Of a DNA stretch of 64,000 nucleotides, positions 38,446-47,042 are shown piece after piece; within the stretch, counting starts at the first letter, position 1; each line of letters opens with the position of its first letter. This stretch comes from Asanoa sp040676615 (GTDB lineage Bacteria; Actinomycetota; Actinomycetes; Mycobacteriales; Micromonosporaceae): the NCBI RefSeq assembly GCF_040676615.1, contig NZ_JBFAPI010000006.1:381899-445898 (forward strand), read 5' to 3'. The notes beneath the pieces are model-generated. The model was not told the origin of the DNA. It was given only the letters and a program-made list of their open reading frames with translations, and did not search any database. Made by a program: the position numbers and the translations under genes.

Positions 38446-39300
38446 CTAGTAGGTGAGGGTGATCCGGTCCAGGTCGGGCGCCCAACCATCCGAGTTGCTG
38501 AACTCGATGATGTTCGGTCCGGCTGCCAACGGCAGCCGGACCGTCATCGTCTTCACCGACTCCCAGCCGCCGCTCGACCCGAACTCGAAGCGCCCGGCGT
38601 CGCGCCCGTTGACCTCGACCTCGGCCTGCCGCTGCTCGTCGGAGACGTAGGAGACGACCACGTCGTAGTCGCCGGCGGCGGCCACCGCGGGCGTGCTGAA
38701 GGTCAGCTTGCTCCGGCGGTAGCCGATCCGGGTGACCACCATGCCTCCGGACGCCGAGTCGACCCGCCGGGTGCTGGCCCAGCCGTCGAGGTCGGCGGCC
38801 TCGGCCTCCAGCGTCACCGTCGTCTTCGGCGGTGGCGCCGCGTTGTCGGTCGGCCTGTTCGTGGCCGGCGGTCGCGTCGCGTGCTCCGCGCCGCGGACCG
38901 CGCCGCGACTGGCCGGCGGGCGGCTCGGCCGGCCCGTCGGCGTCGCGCTCGGTTCCGGCCAGTCGCTGACGGTGATCGCCGACGGCGCCGGCAGCACCCG
39001 CTGGTCGGGCGGCTTGGGCTGATCGGAAGCGGACATCAGCAGGGGTATGCCGACCGCGACCGCGACGGTGGCCACGGACACGGCAACCGCGACCGCGGTA
39101 CGCCGCCCCCGCCGCTTCGGCTCCTCGACGGTCTCGCCGTCGGGGCCGTGCGTCGGCACCGGCCGGGGTGGCCGCTGCTCGTCGCGGACGGCCGGAATCA
39201 CCTGGGTGACCTGAGCGTCGGCATCGGTCTCCACCGGTTCCGCCGGTGGCAGCCAGCCGCCGATCCGCAGCTCACCCTGGTCGTCGCCGGCCGCCGACAT
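38446..39300 (-). CDS. Membrane-anchored carbohydrate-binding-module protein (CBM6/35-like)
   Basis: 284 residues. Cytoplasmic N-terminus, one membrane helix (TAVAVAVSVATVAVAVGIPL), a Pro/Arg/Thr linker, then a beta-sandwich: EAEAADLDGWAS, YDVVVSYVSDEQ, VNGRDAGRFEF and a terminal PDLDRITLTY typical of CBM6/CBM35. It probably presents a sugar-binding domain outside the cell. ATG 39300 has GAGGG about 6 nt upstream. Convergent with the transglycosylase-like gene, 7 bp apart. Confidence 0.82.
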   Translation of the reverse strand: MSAAGDDQGELRIGGWLPPAEPVETDADAQVTQVIPAVRDEQRPPRPVPTHGPDGETVEEPKRRGRRTAVAVAVSVATVAVAVGIPLLMSASDQPKPPDQRVLPAPSAITVSDWPEPSATPTGRPSRPPASRGAVRGAEHATRPPATNRPTDNAAPPPKTTVTLEAEAADLDGWASTRRVDSASGGMVVTRIGYRRSKLTFSTPAVAAAGDYDVVVSYVSDEQRQAEVEVNGRDAGRFEFGSSGGWESVKTMTVRLPLAAGPNIIEFSNSDGWAPDLDRITLTY

Positions 39301-39492
39301 GCGCACCCTCACGGTTCTTGATCACGGTCAGTCCGGCTGGCGACGCTACCGCAAATGCATGCCCGGGGTGAACCAGTGGAACGGATAAGGCCGTCCACCG
39401 GCCGGTCGAGGCCGCATCCTGGTTCGGTCCTGGTTCGGCGGTGGTGCGGCTGGGGTACAAAGGGTCCCTCCCCATTTCCCCCGGAGGACGCC

Positions 39493-40467
39493 GTGACCCA
39501 CCCCGACACGGGTGCCGACACCCCGCCCCCCGCGCCACCGTCCGGATCGGACACGGCGCCCCCGGACGCCACCGACCTCTGGCCGGAAGCGCCCCGGTTC
39601 GACGCCCCACGGCCCGGCACCGCGCAGGGTGGTGCTCCGGAGTCGGTCACCGCGCAGGGTGGTGCTCCGGAGTCAGTCACCGCGCAGCCTGGTGCTCCGG
39701 GGTCCGGCACCGCGCAGCCTGGTGGTCCGCGGGCCGAGGCCGGGGCGCCGCAGGGTGAGGCTCCGGAGACTGACGACGATCCGGCCGCCGCGCCGCCCGC
39801 GGGGCTCTGGGACAAGATGAAGGCCGACCCGCAATATGCGCCCGAGCATCTCGCGCTCGAGGCCGTCCGCCGGCTCGGCCCGGAGGCCCACGAGTGGGGG
39901 ATGCGCACCCGTGCGCAGCGGCCCGGCATACCGCCGGACGCGCTGGCCGACCTCGCGGTGAAGAAGTTCGTCAACCTGGCCCGGCTCTCCGGCGCCGTCT
40001 CCGGCGCGACCGGCATCGCCGGCGCGGTCCTCGACGTCGGCGTGCTGGCCTGGAACCAGGCGCGGATGGTGTTGCACGTCGCGGCGGCCTACGGCGTCGA
40101 CCCGCGCGAACCGGAACGCGCCACCGACCTGCTGGTGCTGCAGAAGGTGCACAAGGTCGCCGAGACCGCCCGACTGGCGCTGGGCGTCGCGGCCGGTCGG
40201 GAGAAGGCCGGCGCACTCCTGCGCGGCAGCGGCGCGCCGATGCACAAGGTGCTCGGCAAGCTCGGCGTCAAGCTGGCCCAGATGGCTGGCATCAGGGCCG
40301 CCAAGCGCATCTTCGCGAAGATCATCCCGGGTGCCGCCATCATCCTCGGCACCTGGGCGAACTCCTCGGCGACCACCGACCTGGCCAACCGCACCCGCGA
40401 CCTCTACCGCCCGCGGGCCACCTACTGGCCGACGCCGCAACAGCTGCCGGGCCCGCGGCAGGGCTAG
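39493..40467 (+). CDS. EcsC-like protein with repeat-rich N-terminus
   Basis: 324 residues. The first ~95 are Pro/Ala/Gln-rich, with four 10-residue repeats (TAQGGAPESV type). The rest resembles EcsC: WDKMKADPQYAPEHLALEAV, AVSGATGIAGAVLDVGVLAW and a late AKRIFAKIIPGAAIILG, two or three helices that may insert in the membrane. GTG 39493 has GGAGG 6 nt upstream. The 3' end overlaps the response-regulator gene by 4 bp on the opposite strand. EcsC function is unknown. Confidence 0.75.
   Translation: MTHPDTGADTPPPAPPSGSDTAPPDATDLWPEAPRFDAPRPGTAQGGAPESVTAQGGAPESVTAQPGAPGSGTAQPGGPRAEAGAPQGEAPETDDDPAAAPPAGLWDKMKADPQYAPEHLALEAVRRLGPEAHEWGMRTRAQRPGIPPDALADLAVKKFVNLARLSGAVSGATGIAGAVLDVGVLAWNQARMVLHVAAAYGVDPREPERATDLLVLQKVHKVAETARLALGVAAGREKAGALLRGSGAPMHKVLGKLGVKLAQMAGIRAAKRIFAKIIPGAAIILGTWANSSATTDLANRTRDLYRPRATYWPTPQQLPGPRQG
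39619..39738 (+). repeat. Four tandem 30-nt repeats in the EcsC-like gene
   Basis: Units begin at 39619, 39649, 39679 and 39709 with ACCGCGCAG and are 80-97% alike by eye; they keep the frame. Confidence 0.85.
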
Positions 40468-41132
40468 TCCGTCCAGGACGGACGGACCAGGCCGGCCTCG
40501 TACGCGTACACCACGAGCTGCGCCCGGTCCCGCGCCGACAGCTTGATCATCGCGCGGCTGACGTGGGTCTTCGCCGTGGCCGGGCTGACCACCAGGCGGG
40601 CCGCGATCTCGTCGTTGGACAGGCCGGCGCCGACCAGCGCGACCACCTCGCGCTCCCGGTCGGTGAGCTGGTCCGGTGGCGGCAAGGGCGGCGCCGGCCG
40701 GCGGTCGCGGGCCGCGAACTCGGCTATCACCCGCCGGGTGACCCCGGGGGACAGCAGCGCGTCACCGGCCGCGACCGCGCGCACGCCGCGGATCAGGTCG
40801 ACCGGCTCGGTGTCCTTGACCAGGAAGCCGGACGCGCCGACCCGGAGCGCCTCGAACAGGTACTCGTCGAGTTCGAACGTGGTCAGGATGACGATCCGGG
40901 TGGCCGACAACGCCGGGTCGGTGGTGATCCGGCGGGTCGCCTCCAGGCCGTCGACGCCCGGCATCCGGATGTCCATCAGCACCACGTCGGGCCGCGTCGC
41001 GGCGGCCGCCCGCACCGCGGCCAACCCGTCGCCGGCCTCCGCCACCACGGCGATGTCGTCCTCGGCGTCGAGCAGCGCGCGGAACCCCGCCCGCACCAGC
41101 GCCTGGTCGTCTGCCAGCAGCACGCTGATCAT
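40464..41132 (-). CDS. Two-component response regulator, LuxR/NarL family
   Basis: 222 residues: receiver domain with acidic pocket LLADDQ and phospho-acceptor Asp in VVLMDIRMPGVDG, then a LuxR-type helix-turn-helix (LTDREREVVALVGAGLSNDE). ATG 41132 overlaps the kinase stop codon (ATGA), so the pair is co-translated. NarL-like half-sites lie in front of the kinase gene (42743-42802). Confidence 0.93.
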   Translation of the reverse strand: MISVLLADDQALVRAGFRALLDAEDDIAVVAEAGDGLAAVRAAAATRPDVVLMDIRMPGVDGLEATRRITTDPALSATRIVILTTFELDEYLFEALRVGASGFLVKDTEPVDLIRGVRAVAAGDALLSPGVTRRVIAEFAARDRRPAPPLPPPDQLTDREREVVALVGAGLSNDEIAARLVVSPATAKTHVSRAMIKLSARDRAQLVVYAYEAGLVRPSWTD

Positions 41133-42685
41133 CGGTCGGCGTCCGGGAGAACCGCCTCGACCCGCCAGCCACCGCCGTCGCCCGGCCCGGCGGTCAGCGT
41201 GCCGCCCAGCGCAGCCGCCCGCGCCCGCATCCCGGCAATCCCGTTGCCGCCCGCGCCCGAGTCCGCGCCCGCGCCCGAGTCCGCGCCCGCGCCCGAGTCC
41301 GCGCCCGCGCCCGCGCCCGCGCCCGAGCCCGGGTCCGAGCCCGGGTCCGAGCCCCAGTCCGAGCCCGCACCCGCACCCGAGCCCGAGCCCCAGTCCGCGC
41401 CCGCACCCGCACCCGAGCCCGAGCCCCAGTCCGAGCCCGCACCCGCACCCGAGCCCGAGCCCCAGTCCGCGCCCGCACCCGCACCCGAGCCCGAGCCCGA
41501 GTCCGAGCCCCAGTCCGCGCCCGCACCCGAGCCCGCACTCGCGGCACCGCAGCCCGACTCCGCGGCACCGCCGCCCGACTCCGCGGCCACGCCGGTCGGC
41601 GCGTGGGCCGTGCCGTCGTCCACGATGCTCACCGCGACCTCCTTCGGCCGGTAGGCGACCGCGACCGTCGCCGTCGCCCCCTGGCCCGCGTGCCGGCGCA
41701 CGTTGGTCAGCGCCTCCTGCACGATCCGGAACGCCGCCCGGTCGACCTCGGCCGGCAGCGGCCGGGGCGTCCCGGTCACCGTTGTCGCGACCGGCAACCC
41801 GGCACCGGAGGTCAACTCGGCCAGCCGGGCCAGCCCGGGCGCCGGTTCCCGCGGCGCCGCCTCCTCGGCCGGCCGGAGCGCGGCCAGCACCGACCGGACC
41901 TCGCGCAATGCCTCCGCGCTCGCTGATTTGATCACTGTCAGGGCCTCCCGCGCCTGTTCGGGCTGCTGGTCTATCAGGTGCAGGCCGACCCCGGCCTGCA
42001 CGTTGATCAGGGACAGGTGGTGCCCGAGCACGTCGTGCAGTTCGCGGGCGATCCGGAGCCGCTCCTCGCTGGCCTGCCGGCGCTCCTGTTCTTCCCGGGC
42101 CCGCCGTTGCTCGGCCCGCATCCTGGCCATCTCCGCGAGCTGCCCGCGCTGCACCCGGGCGAACTCGCCCGCGGCCAGCGAGACCACCAGCCAGACGACC
42201 GCCGCGACCGCGTCCCGCGGCGACACCGCCGACGGCGCCGGCACGCCCAGCTCACCTGCGAACCACCAGCCGCAGGCGATGTAGACCGTCACGGCGCTCG
42301 CGGCCAGCACCAGCGCGGGGTAGCGCCGGCCCGCGGCCACCGCGGCGAAGTAGGCCGCCGTCGCCGCCAGAAAGAAAGGACCATGCGGATAACCGGAGAG
42401 GGCGTACGCGACGGTGGCGGCCAGCACGACGGCGAGCACCGGCAACGGTGCCCGGCGCCGCCAGACCAGCGCGATCGAACCGGTCAGCAGCAGCGCCGCG
42501 CCCGGATAGGTGAGCTCGCCCCAGGTCTGGTCATCGCGGGCAGCGGCCTCGGCACCGATCACCTGCACCAACGACACCAGGGTGGCCAGGGCCGCACCGC
42601 CGTGCCGGCCGTAGCGCCGCGGTTTGCCGGTCCGCGCCCAGGGCGCGCGCGGCCACGCGTCGTGGGCGTCCGGCGCGCTGGGCAT
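41129..42685 (-). CDS. DesK/NarX-type sensor histidine kinase with repeat insertion in the ATP lid
   Basis: 518 residues. Several membrane helices (about 30-175), a coiled coil rich in Arg/Glu, the HisKA_3 box RELHDVLGHHLSLINVQAG (phospho-acceptor H217), and an HATPase_c domain with N-box EALTNVRRHA and DDG at 356-358. The next G-box, GGNGIAGMRARAA, comes about 120 residues later instead of the usual ~15. The intervening ~110 residues are Gly/Ser/Ala/Asp/Trp repeats (DWGSGSGAGAGA). The gene otherwise looks intact and coupled to the regulator. Confidence 0.92.
   Translation of the reverse strand: MPSAPDAHDAWPRAPWARTGKPRRYGRHGGAALATLVSLVQVIGAEAAARDDQTWGELTYPGAALLLTGSIALVWRRRAPLPVLAVVLAATVAYALSGYPHGPFFLAATAAYFAAVAAGRRYPALVLAASAVTVYIACGWWFAGELGVPAPSAVSPRDAVAAVVWLVVSLAAGEFARVQRGQLAEMARMRAEQRRAREEQERRQASEERLRIARELHDVLGHHLSLINVQAGVGLHLIDQQPEQAREALTVIKSASAEALREVRSVLAALRPAEEAAPREPAPGLARLAELTSGAGLPVATTVTGTPRPLPAEVDRAAFRIVQEALTNVRRHAGQGATATVAVAYRPKEVAVSIVDDGTAHAPTGVAAESGGGAAESGCGAASAGSGAGADWGSDSGSGSGAGAGADWGSGSGAGAGSDWGSGSGAGAGADWGSGSGAGAGSDWGSDPGSDPGSGAGAGAGADSGAGADSGAGADSGAGGNGIAGMRARAAALGGTLTAGPGDGGGWRVEAVLPDADR
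41249..41581 (-). repeat. Tandem repeat tract within the histidine kinase ATP lid
   Basis: About 330 bp of low-complexity sequence; the clearest part (about 41357-41515) is a 36-nt unit repeated three to four times, encoding DWGSGSGAGAG(A/S). Multiples of 3 nt keep the frame. Confidence 0.9.
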
Positions 42686-42742
42686 GCACCGACGCTAGGG
42701 CACCGGACCAAGCCCGGGCATCGGCCGGGAGCTGGGACGGGT

Positions 42743-42802
42743 GTACCCCGTGGGGCGTACGAACGCCTCATCGGCCCCACCCGTCTACTCCTCGGGGAGT
42801 AG
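42743..42802. promoter_or_regulatory. Two NarL/LuxR-type inverted repeats between the two-component system and DUF1707 gene
   Basis: CTACTCC-TCGG-GGAGTAG (42785-42802) is perfect over 7 bp and fits the NarL 7-2-7 layout as TACTCCT-CG-GGGAGTA. A second, less regular site is GTACCCCGTGGGGCGTAC (42743-42760). Likely binding sites for the neighbouring LuxR-family regulator. Confidence 0.45.
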
Positions 42803-42883
42803 GGCGAGAGCCGTCACAGGCCGCAGGCAATCCATCGCGGAAAGGAGCAGTCTTGAAGGAGGTCGACATGAGCGGAGGGAGCC

Positions 42884-43387
42884 ATGACCACGCCATCTGG
42901 CCCGCGGCTTCGAGCCTCGGACGCCGAACGCGAACAGATCGCGACCATCCTGCGCGCCGCGATGACCGAGGGGCGGCTGAATCTCGACGAGGGAGAGCAG
43001 CGGCTGACCGCGGCCTACAAGGCGACCTACCGTGACGAGCTCGGCCCGCTGACCGCGGACCTGCCGGACGGAGGTCGCGGGGCACTCGTGCGCACGCCCG
43101 AGGCCGAGGCACAGGCGAAGGCCGAGATGCGGCTGTTCCTGCGCCGCCGGGCGGGCGTACTCGCCGCCGTCGGCGTGTTGTTCGCCGCTTTGTTCATCGC
43201 CAACGGCGCGCTGTTCTTCCCGGTATTTCCACTTATCGTGCTGCTGTTCTTCCTTCATTGGGCCAGTTGGGGGCGGCGGGCCTACTCGTCCCGCTACCGC
43301 GACTGGTACACGCGGGGCGACGTGCAGGGTCGTGGCGACTGGCGGGGGCGGCGCGACTGGTACGGACACGGCCGATACGGCCATTGA
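42884..43387 (+). CDS. DUF1707 domain membrane protein
   Basis: 167 residues: DUF1707 domain at residues ~8-60 (LRASDAEREQIATILRAAMTEGRLNLDE), then two helices (AGVLAAVGVLFAALFIANGAL; FFPVFPLIVLLFFLHWASW) and a Tyr/Arg/Gly-rich tail. DUF1707 proteins are common envelope-stress targets of LuxR-type two-component systems. GGAGGG lies 4-5 nt before ATG 42884. A stronger AAGGAGG lies upstream of an ATG at 42868, in another frame, that overlaps this gene. Confidence 0.85.
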   Translation: MTTPSGPRLRASDAEREQIATILRAAMTEGRLNLDEGEQRLTAAYKATYRDELGPLTADLPDGGRGALVRTPEAEAQAKAEMRLFLRRRAGVLAAVGVLFAALFIANGALFFPVFPLIVLLFFLHWASWGRRAYSSRYRDWYTRGDVQGRGDWRGRRDWYGHGRYGH

Positions 43388-43420
43388 TGTAGATCGGGGC
43401 CGGCCGGGTAGGTTGCAGGA

Positions 43421-44668
43421 ATGCGCCCGGCCGGCCCCATAGCTCTCCTGGCGTTGCTGGCCGCGCTCATCGCCGGCTGCGATTCCGGCGCGCCGGCCGA
43501 ACTGGCGCCAACCGGCGCCGTCTCGCCGGGCGCCGGCCTGGTCCCGGTCCCCGTTGCCGGCGTTGCCCACACGGTCAACCTGCCCGAGGGTTGGACCGCC
43601 GCGGTCTACGCACGGGTGCCGAAGGCCCGCTTCCTCCTCGCTCTTCCCGACGGCTCCGTGCTGGTGTCGCAACCCAACGCCGGCACGGTCGCCCGCGTGC
43701 CGGCCGGCGGCGGTGCCGCGGCCACCTATCTCTCCGGGCTCGACCGCCCGCACGACATGGTGCTGGCCACCGTCGGCGGCCGGCAGTGGATCTACGTCTC
43801 CGCGGCCGACCAGGTGGTCCGCTATCCCTACGTGGCCGGCGCCGGCACCGCGGGCGCGGCCGAGGTGGTGGTCGACGGGCTGCCCGACGACAGCCTGCCG
43901 GAACTGCACGGCACCTACGGCCACGTGCTCAAGAACATCGCGGTCGACGGCGACAGCCTCTATGTCGCGATCGCGTCGACCTGCAACGCCTGTGCCTCCG
44001 ACACGACGAGCGACCCGATCCGCGGCGCGATCTACCGGTGGGACGCGGCCGGGCACAATGCCAACCGGGCCCTGGTTGCCCGTGGGTTGCGCAACGCCGA
44101 AGGGCTGGCGATCGCGCCCGGCACCCACGACCTCTGGGTGGTGGTCAACAACCGGGACAACATCATCGACCCGGCGACCGGAAAGAAAGACACGGCGTAC
44201 GTCGACAACCACCCCCCGGAGGAGTTCATCCGGATCAGGCAGGGCGCGTTCTACGGCTGGCCGTTCTGCAACCCCGACCCGTCCGGCGGCCTGCGGGACA
44301 TGCCCTACCAGCGCGACTACGAGCTCAACCGCGAGGGCGCGGCGGCCGACTGTGCCGCCGCCACCCCGGTCGACCTCGGCATCCAGGCACACTCGGCGCC
44401 ACTCGGGCTGACCTTCGTGCCCGACCTGGGCGCGGTCGTCGCCCTGCACGGCTCGTGGAACCGGAGCAAACCCACCGGCTACAAAGTGATCAACTTTCCG
44501 TGGGTCGACGGCCGCCCCGGTGACCAGCACGACCTGGCGACCGGCTTCATCGGGAGCGACTCACCGTGGGCCCGGCCGGTCGACATCGCCCGGCTCCCCG
44601 ACGGGTCGCTGCTGGTCAGCGACGATCTCGGCGGCCTGGTCTTCCGCTTTACGCCGCCGCCCGGTTAA
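43421..44668 (+). CDS. PQQ-dependent sugar dehydrogenase-like lipoprotein
   Basis: 415 residues. Lipobox LIAGC at residues ~17-21, then a six-bladed propeller of the glucose/sorbosone dehydrogenase family: DRPHDMVLATVGGRQWIYVS, ELHGTYGHVLKNIAVDGD, GLRNAEGLAIAPG, and HGSWNRSKPTGYKV. Anchored on the outer face of the membrane. Sorbosone dehydrogenase-like proteins bind PQQ and oxidise sugars; cofactor use is not proven. It begins 34 bp after the DUF1707 gene. Confidence 0.87.
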   Translation: MRPAGPIALLALLAALIAGCDSGAPAELAPTGAVSPGAGLVPVPVAGVAHTVNLPEGWTAAVYARVPKARFLLALPDGSVLVSQPNAGTVARVPAGGGAAATYLSGLDRPHDMVLATVGGRQWIYVSAADQVVRYPYVAGAGTAGAAEVVVDGLPDDSLPELHGTYGHVLKNIAVDGDSLYVAIASTCNACASDTTSDPIRGAIYRWDAAGHNANRALVARGLRNAEGLAIAPGTHDLWVVVNNRDNIIDPATGKKDTAYVDNHPPEEFIRIRQGAFYGWPFCNPDPSGGLRDMPYQRDYELNREGAAADCAAATPVDLGIQAHSAPLGLTFVPDLGAVVALHGSWNRSKPTGYKVINFPWVDGRPGDQHDLATGFIGSDSPWARPVDIARLPDGSLLVSDDLGGLVFRFTPPPG

Positions 44669-44696
44669 CCGGCCGGGCGGCGGGTAGTCGTCCCGT

Positions 44697-44993
44697 ATGG
44701 CCGGAAACCCGCCGCAGCGTCCGTCGCGCCAGGTCAGTCCGCAGCCACGCGGGGCTCGGGGCACCGTCGGGCACCCGTACTCGGCGCTCAATCTCCGTCT
44801 GGTCCTGGCCCTTTTCGGTCTGGTCGTGTTCGTCGTGCTGACCTGGCTCAGCGCCCGGGCCGACCTGCTGGTCCTCGCGGTGATCTGCGGCGTGGTCGCG
44901 CTGACGGCGCTCGTCGACGTGGTGGTCGTGCAACTGCGCCGCCGCGCCCGGCGCCGTGCCGAGCCCGGGGTGCATCACTCGATGTTCGAATAG
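44697..44993 (+). CDS. Small membrane protein (DUF6343-like)
   Basis: 98 residues with two adjacent helices (LRLVLALFGLVVFVVLTWLS and LLVLAVICGVVALTALVDVV), a basic middle tail RRRARRR and a short C-terminus. The LN(L/S)RLVLALFGL start is typical of small actinobacterial membrane proteins annotated as DUF6343; the match is by eye. ATG 44697 follows the lipoprotein gene by 28 bp and lies 8 bp before gabD1. Confidence 0.7.
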   Translation: MAGNPPQRPSRQVSPQPRGARGTVGHPYSALNLRLVLALFGLVVFVVLTWLSARADLLVLAVICGVVALTALVDVVVVQLRRRARRRAEPGVHHSMFE

Positions 44994-45001
44994 GAGACTT
45001 C

Positions 45002-46375
45002 ATGCCCATCGCCACGACCAACCCCGCGACCGGGGAGATGCTCCAGACGTTCGAGCCGATGGGCGAGAAGCAGATCGAGGAGATCCTGGCCAACGCCGTC
45101 GAGGCGGCCGCGGCGCTGCGCGCGTCCACCTTCGACCAGCGGGCCGCCTGGATGCGCGAGGCGGCGCTGGTGCTGGAGGGCCGCCAAACCGAGGTCGCGC
45201 GGCTGGTCACCCTGGAAATGGGCAAGCCGGTCATGGAGGCCAAGGACGAGGCCGCCAAGTGCGCGAGCGCGTGCCGCTACTTCGCGCAGCACGCCGAGTC
45301 GTTCCTCGCCGACGAGCCGCACGACGCGGTCGCGGTCGGCGCCACGCAGGCGTACACCCGTTATGAACCGCTCGGTCCGGTCCTCGCGGTGATGCCGTGG
45401 AACTTCCCGCTCTGGCAGGTCATCCGGTTCGCCGCGCCGGCCCTGATGGCCGGCAATCCCGGCCTGCTCAAGCACGCCTCCAACGTGCCGCAGACCGCGC
45501 TCTTCCTCGAGAGCCTGTTCCGCGACGCGGGTTTCCCGCCCGGTGCGTTCCAGGCGTTGCTGGTCGGTTCCGACGCCATCGAAGGCATTCTGCTCGATCA
45601 TCGGGTACGCGCCGCGACGCTCACCGGCAGTTCCTCGGCGGGCCGCTCGGTGGCCGCCATCGCGGGCCGCGCGCTGAAGAAGATGGTGCTGGAGTTGGGC
45701 GGCAGCGACCCGTTCGTGGTGCTCCCGTCGGCCGACTTCGACCGCGCGGTCGACACGGCGGTCCGGGCCCGCTGCCAGAACAACGGCCAGTCCTGCATCG
45801 CGGCCAAGCGGTTCATCGTGCACGGCGACGTCTACGACGCGTTCGCGCGCGCGTTCACCGACCAGATGGCCGAGCTCCAGGTCGGCGACCCGCTCCACCA
45901 CGCGACGAAGATCGGCCCGCTGGCCACCCGCGAAGGGCGCGACGAGGTGGCGGCCCAGGTCGACGACGCGGTGGCGAAGGGCGCGAGGGTGCTGACCGGC
46001 GGTCGCCCGCCGGACCGGCCGGGCTGGTTCTACCCGCCCACGGTGGTCACCGATATCACCCGCGACATGCGCCTGTTCGGCGAGGAGGTGTTCGGCCCGG
46101 TCGCCAGCCTCTACCGCGTCGAGTCGGTGGAGGAGGCGATCGAGGTGGCCAACGCGACGGAGTACGGACTGGGCAGCAACGCCTGGACCACCGACCCGGC
46201 GGAGCAACAGCGGCTGATCGCCGGCCTGGACGCGGGACAGGTCTTCGTCAACGGCATGACCACGTCCCACCCCGAACTCCCGTTCGGCGGCGTACGCGAC
46301 TCGGGCTACGGCCGCGAGCTGGCCGACCTCGGCATCCGCGAGTTCTGCAACGCCAAGACCGTCTGGGTCGGCTGA
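45002..46375 (+). CDS. gabD1: NADP-dependent succinate-semialdehyde dehydrogenase
   Basis: 457 residues, the size of mycobacterial GabD1. NAD(P)-binding and catalytic parts: VLAVMPWNFPLWQVIRF, catalytic Glu in LELGGSDPFVV, catalytic Cys in QNNGQSCIAAKRF and EEVFGPVASLYRV. It oxidises succinic semialdehyde to succinate, feeding the TCA cycle by-pass; succinate is then used by the sdhCAB complex present in this window. ATG 45002 has AGGAG about 5 nt upstream. Confidence 0.92.
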   Translation: MPIATTNPATGEMLQTFEPMGEKQIEEILANAVEAAAALRASTFDQRAAWMREAALVLEGRQTEVARLVTLEMGKPVMEAKDEAAKCASACRYFAQHAESFLADEPHDAVAVGATQAYTRYEPLGPVLAVMPWNFPLWQVIRFAAPALMAGNPGLLKHASNVPQTALFLESLFRDAGFPPGAFQALLVGSDAIEGILLDHRVRAATLTGSSSAGRSVAAIAGRALKKMVLELGGSDPFVVLPSADFDRAVDTAVRARCQNNGQSCIAAKRFIVHGDVYDAFARAFTDQMAELQVGDPLHHATKIGPLATREGRDEVAAQVDDAVAKGARVLTGGRPPDRPGWFYPPTVVTDITRDMRLFGEEVFGPVASLYRVESVEEAIEVANATEYGLGSNAWTTDPAEQQRLIAGLDAGQVFVNGMTTSHPELPFGGVRDSGYGRELADLGIREFCNAKTVWVG

Positions 46376-46403
46376 CCAGGAGATCGACCCGACCGCCGTC
46401 CTA

Positions 46404-46447
46404 TTGCAGAATTTTGTTTGCAGAATTATCTCTGTAGTTGGTACGGT
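46404..46447 (+). promoter_or_regulatory. Direct-repeat operator and promoter of the ArsR-like gene
   Basis: TTGCAGAATT occurs at 46404-46413 and 46418-46427 (14-bp period). The second copy supplies a -35 TTGCAG; TACGGT (46442-46447) follows after 18 nt and predicts a start at about 46454, next to ATG 46455, so the mRNA would be leaderless. Binding by the product would autoregulate. Confidence 0.55.
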
Positions 46448-46454
46448 CCCTCTC

Positions 46455-47042
46455 ATGGCGGATCGCATCATCACCGAGGTCGATGAGCTCAAGGCGGTCA
46501 CGCACCCGTTGCGGGTGCGGATGTTGGGGGCGTTGCGGGCCGACGGGCCGGCCACCGCGACCGAGTTGGCGCGGCGGTTCGAAACCGACACCGGCACGAC
46601 CAGCTATCACCTGCGCAAGCTGGCGCGCTACAAGTTCGTCGAGGAGGCCGAGCAGCGCGACGGGCGGGAACGGCGCTGGCAGGCCAGCCAGCCGACGACG
46701 TCGTGGGACAGCGCGGCGTTGTCGGTCACCGCCGAGGGGCGGGCGGCGGTCTCGGTCATGCGCCGGCATCAGCTGTCGGCCCTCGAGCGCACCGTCTCGG
46801 CCTACGAGGCCGCGCAGACCGACCTGCCGCCGGGGTGGGTGGGCGCCGCCGGCATGAACGACCTGCCGGCCACGCTGACGCCGCGGTCGCTGCACGCGCT
46901 CGAGGAGCGGGTGAGCGCGCTGGTCGACGAATACGCCGCCGCCGACGAGGGCGACCCCGACGCACGGCCGGTGATGCTGTTCTACGGCGGCTTTCCGCGG
47001 ATCGACCCGCCGGGTTGGGCCGACGTGGCAGACGAGTCGTGA
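46455..47042 (+). CDS. ArsR-like (HTH_20) transcriptional regulator
   Basis: 195 residues. N-terminal winged helix (LKAVTHPLRVRMLGALRADG, TGTTSYHLRKLARY) and a helical C-terminal region with an acidic, Pro-rich end. The gene overlaps the MFS transporter by 4 bp (GTGA), so it likely regulates that exporter. No Shine-Dalgarno before ATG 46455. An in-frame upstream start would lie inside the operator. Confidence 0.88.
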   Translation: MADRIITEVDELKAVTHPLRVRMLGALRADGPATATELARRFETDTGTTSYHLRKLARYKFVEEAEQRDGRERRWQASQPTTSWDSAALSVTAEGRAAVSVMRRHQLSALERTVSAYEAAQTDLPPGWVGAAGMNDLPATLTPRSLHALEERVSALVDEYAAADEGDPDARPVMLFYGGFPRIDPPGWADVADES

